Assembly (NCBI GenBank): GCA_955652075.1
Contig: CATPAS010000207.1
Coordinates: forward strand, 1-7,308
Source: an uncultured Gaiellaceae bacterium
GTDB lineage: Bacteria > Actinomycetota > Thermoleophilia > Gaiellales > Gaiellaceae
Length of the DNA stretch: 7,308 bases
Direction of reading: 5' to 3'
The notes beneath the pieces were generated by a model that saw only the letters and a program-made list of their open reading frames with translations, made no database searches and was not told the origin of the DNA. The position numbers and the translations under genes are program-made. Numbering within the stretch: the first letter of the stretch is position 1; each line of letters starts with the position of its first letter. Below, in pieces: positions 7,249 through 7,308 of this stretch.

Positions 7249-7274
7249 CGTCGCGTTTCCGCCAAAACGCGACG
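7249..7274. repeat. Perfect 10-bp stem hairpin with 6-base loop
   Basis: CGTCGCGTTT (7249-7258) pairs perfectly with AAACGCGACG (7265-7274) around the loop CCGCCA. No T-run follows on either strand, so it is not a standard intrinsic terminator. The sequence GCGTCGC at 7248-7254 could instead pair with GCGACGC at 7220-7226, so two mutually exclusive folds can be drawn. Confidence 0.55.
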
Positions 7275-7308
7275 GCGGGCGCCGGACGAGGGTTCGCCGA
7301 TCACGGCG

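Larger units (their letters stand above)
7093..7308. other. Downstream flank, no identifiable gene; palindrome-dense
   Basis: After the last permease stop, all frames on both strands were read by eye and no known protein family was recognised. Plus-strand frame 1 happens to stay open to the window end, but the translation has no recognisable motif and no convincing start with a ribosome site. No U-rich intrinsic terminator follows the operon. The second half contains three close palindromic elements, listed separately. Confidence 0.6.

Noticed and set aside
7093..7308. Start of another gene in plus-strand frame 1
   Set aside because: The frame stays open to the edge, but there is no recognised motif and no good start with a ribosome site. 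An open run of this length is expected by chance in GC-rich sequence.

Overview
The window is bacterial, high-GC DNA (roughly two thirds G+C by eye) with strong third-position G/C bias, GTG starts and short intercistronic gaps. This fits a high-GC Gram-positive lineage. A deep-branching soil actinobacterium such as Thermoleophilia is my guess from the overall feel of the proteins, not something the sequence proves.

Layout. (1) Positions 1-1674, plus strand: an IlvD/EDD-family sugar-acid dehydratase, cut at its 5' end by the window edge and interrupted by one in-frame TAA at 241-243. The family sequence continues in the same frame on both sides of the stop. (2) Positions 1700-2719, minus strand: a complete zinc-dependent medium-chain dehydrogenase, convergent with the dehydratase. 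(3) Starting 19 bases from the dehydrogenase start and diverging from it, a plus-strand gene set runs to 7092: an M24 'pita-bread' (Xaa-Pro peptidase/creatinase-like) protein that lacks most metal ligands, a secreted family-1 sugar-binding protein, and two MalF/MalG-type ABC permeases. A strong stem-loop lies between the binding protein and the first permease. (4) Positions 7093-7308 hold no gene I can identify but are unusually rich in palindromes.

Reading: this looks like a carbohydrate or sugar-acid uptake and oxidation locus. The ABC importer would bring in a sugar or polyol, the dehydrogenase could oxidise it, and a dehydratase of this family would convert an aldonic acid to a 2-keto-3-deoxy acid. 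No transporter ATPase is present; such importers often share an ATPase encoded elsewhere. The substrate cannot be read from the sequence. The most notable points are the dehydratase nonsense codon, the metal-ligand-depleted M24 protein placed next to a sugar importer, and the unexplained palindromic tail. I see no clear evidence of a wholly new system.
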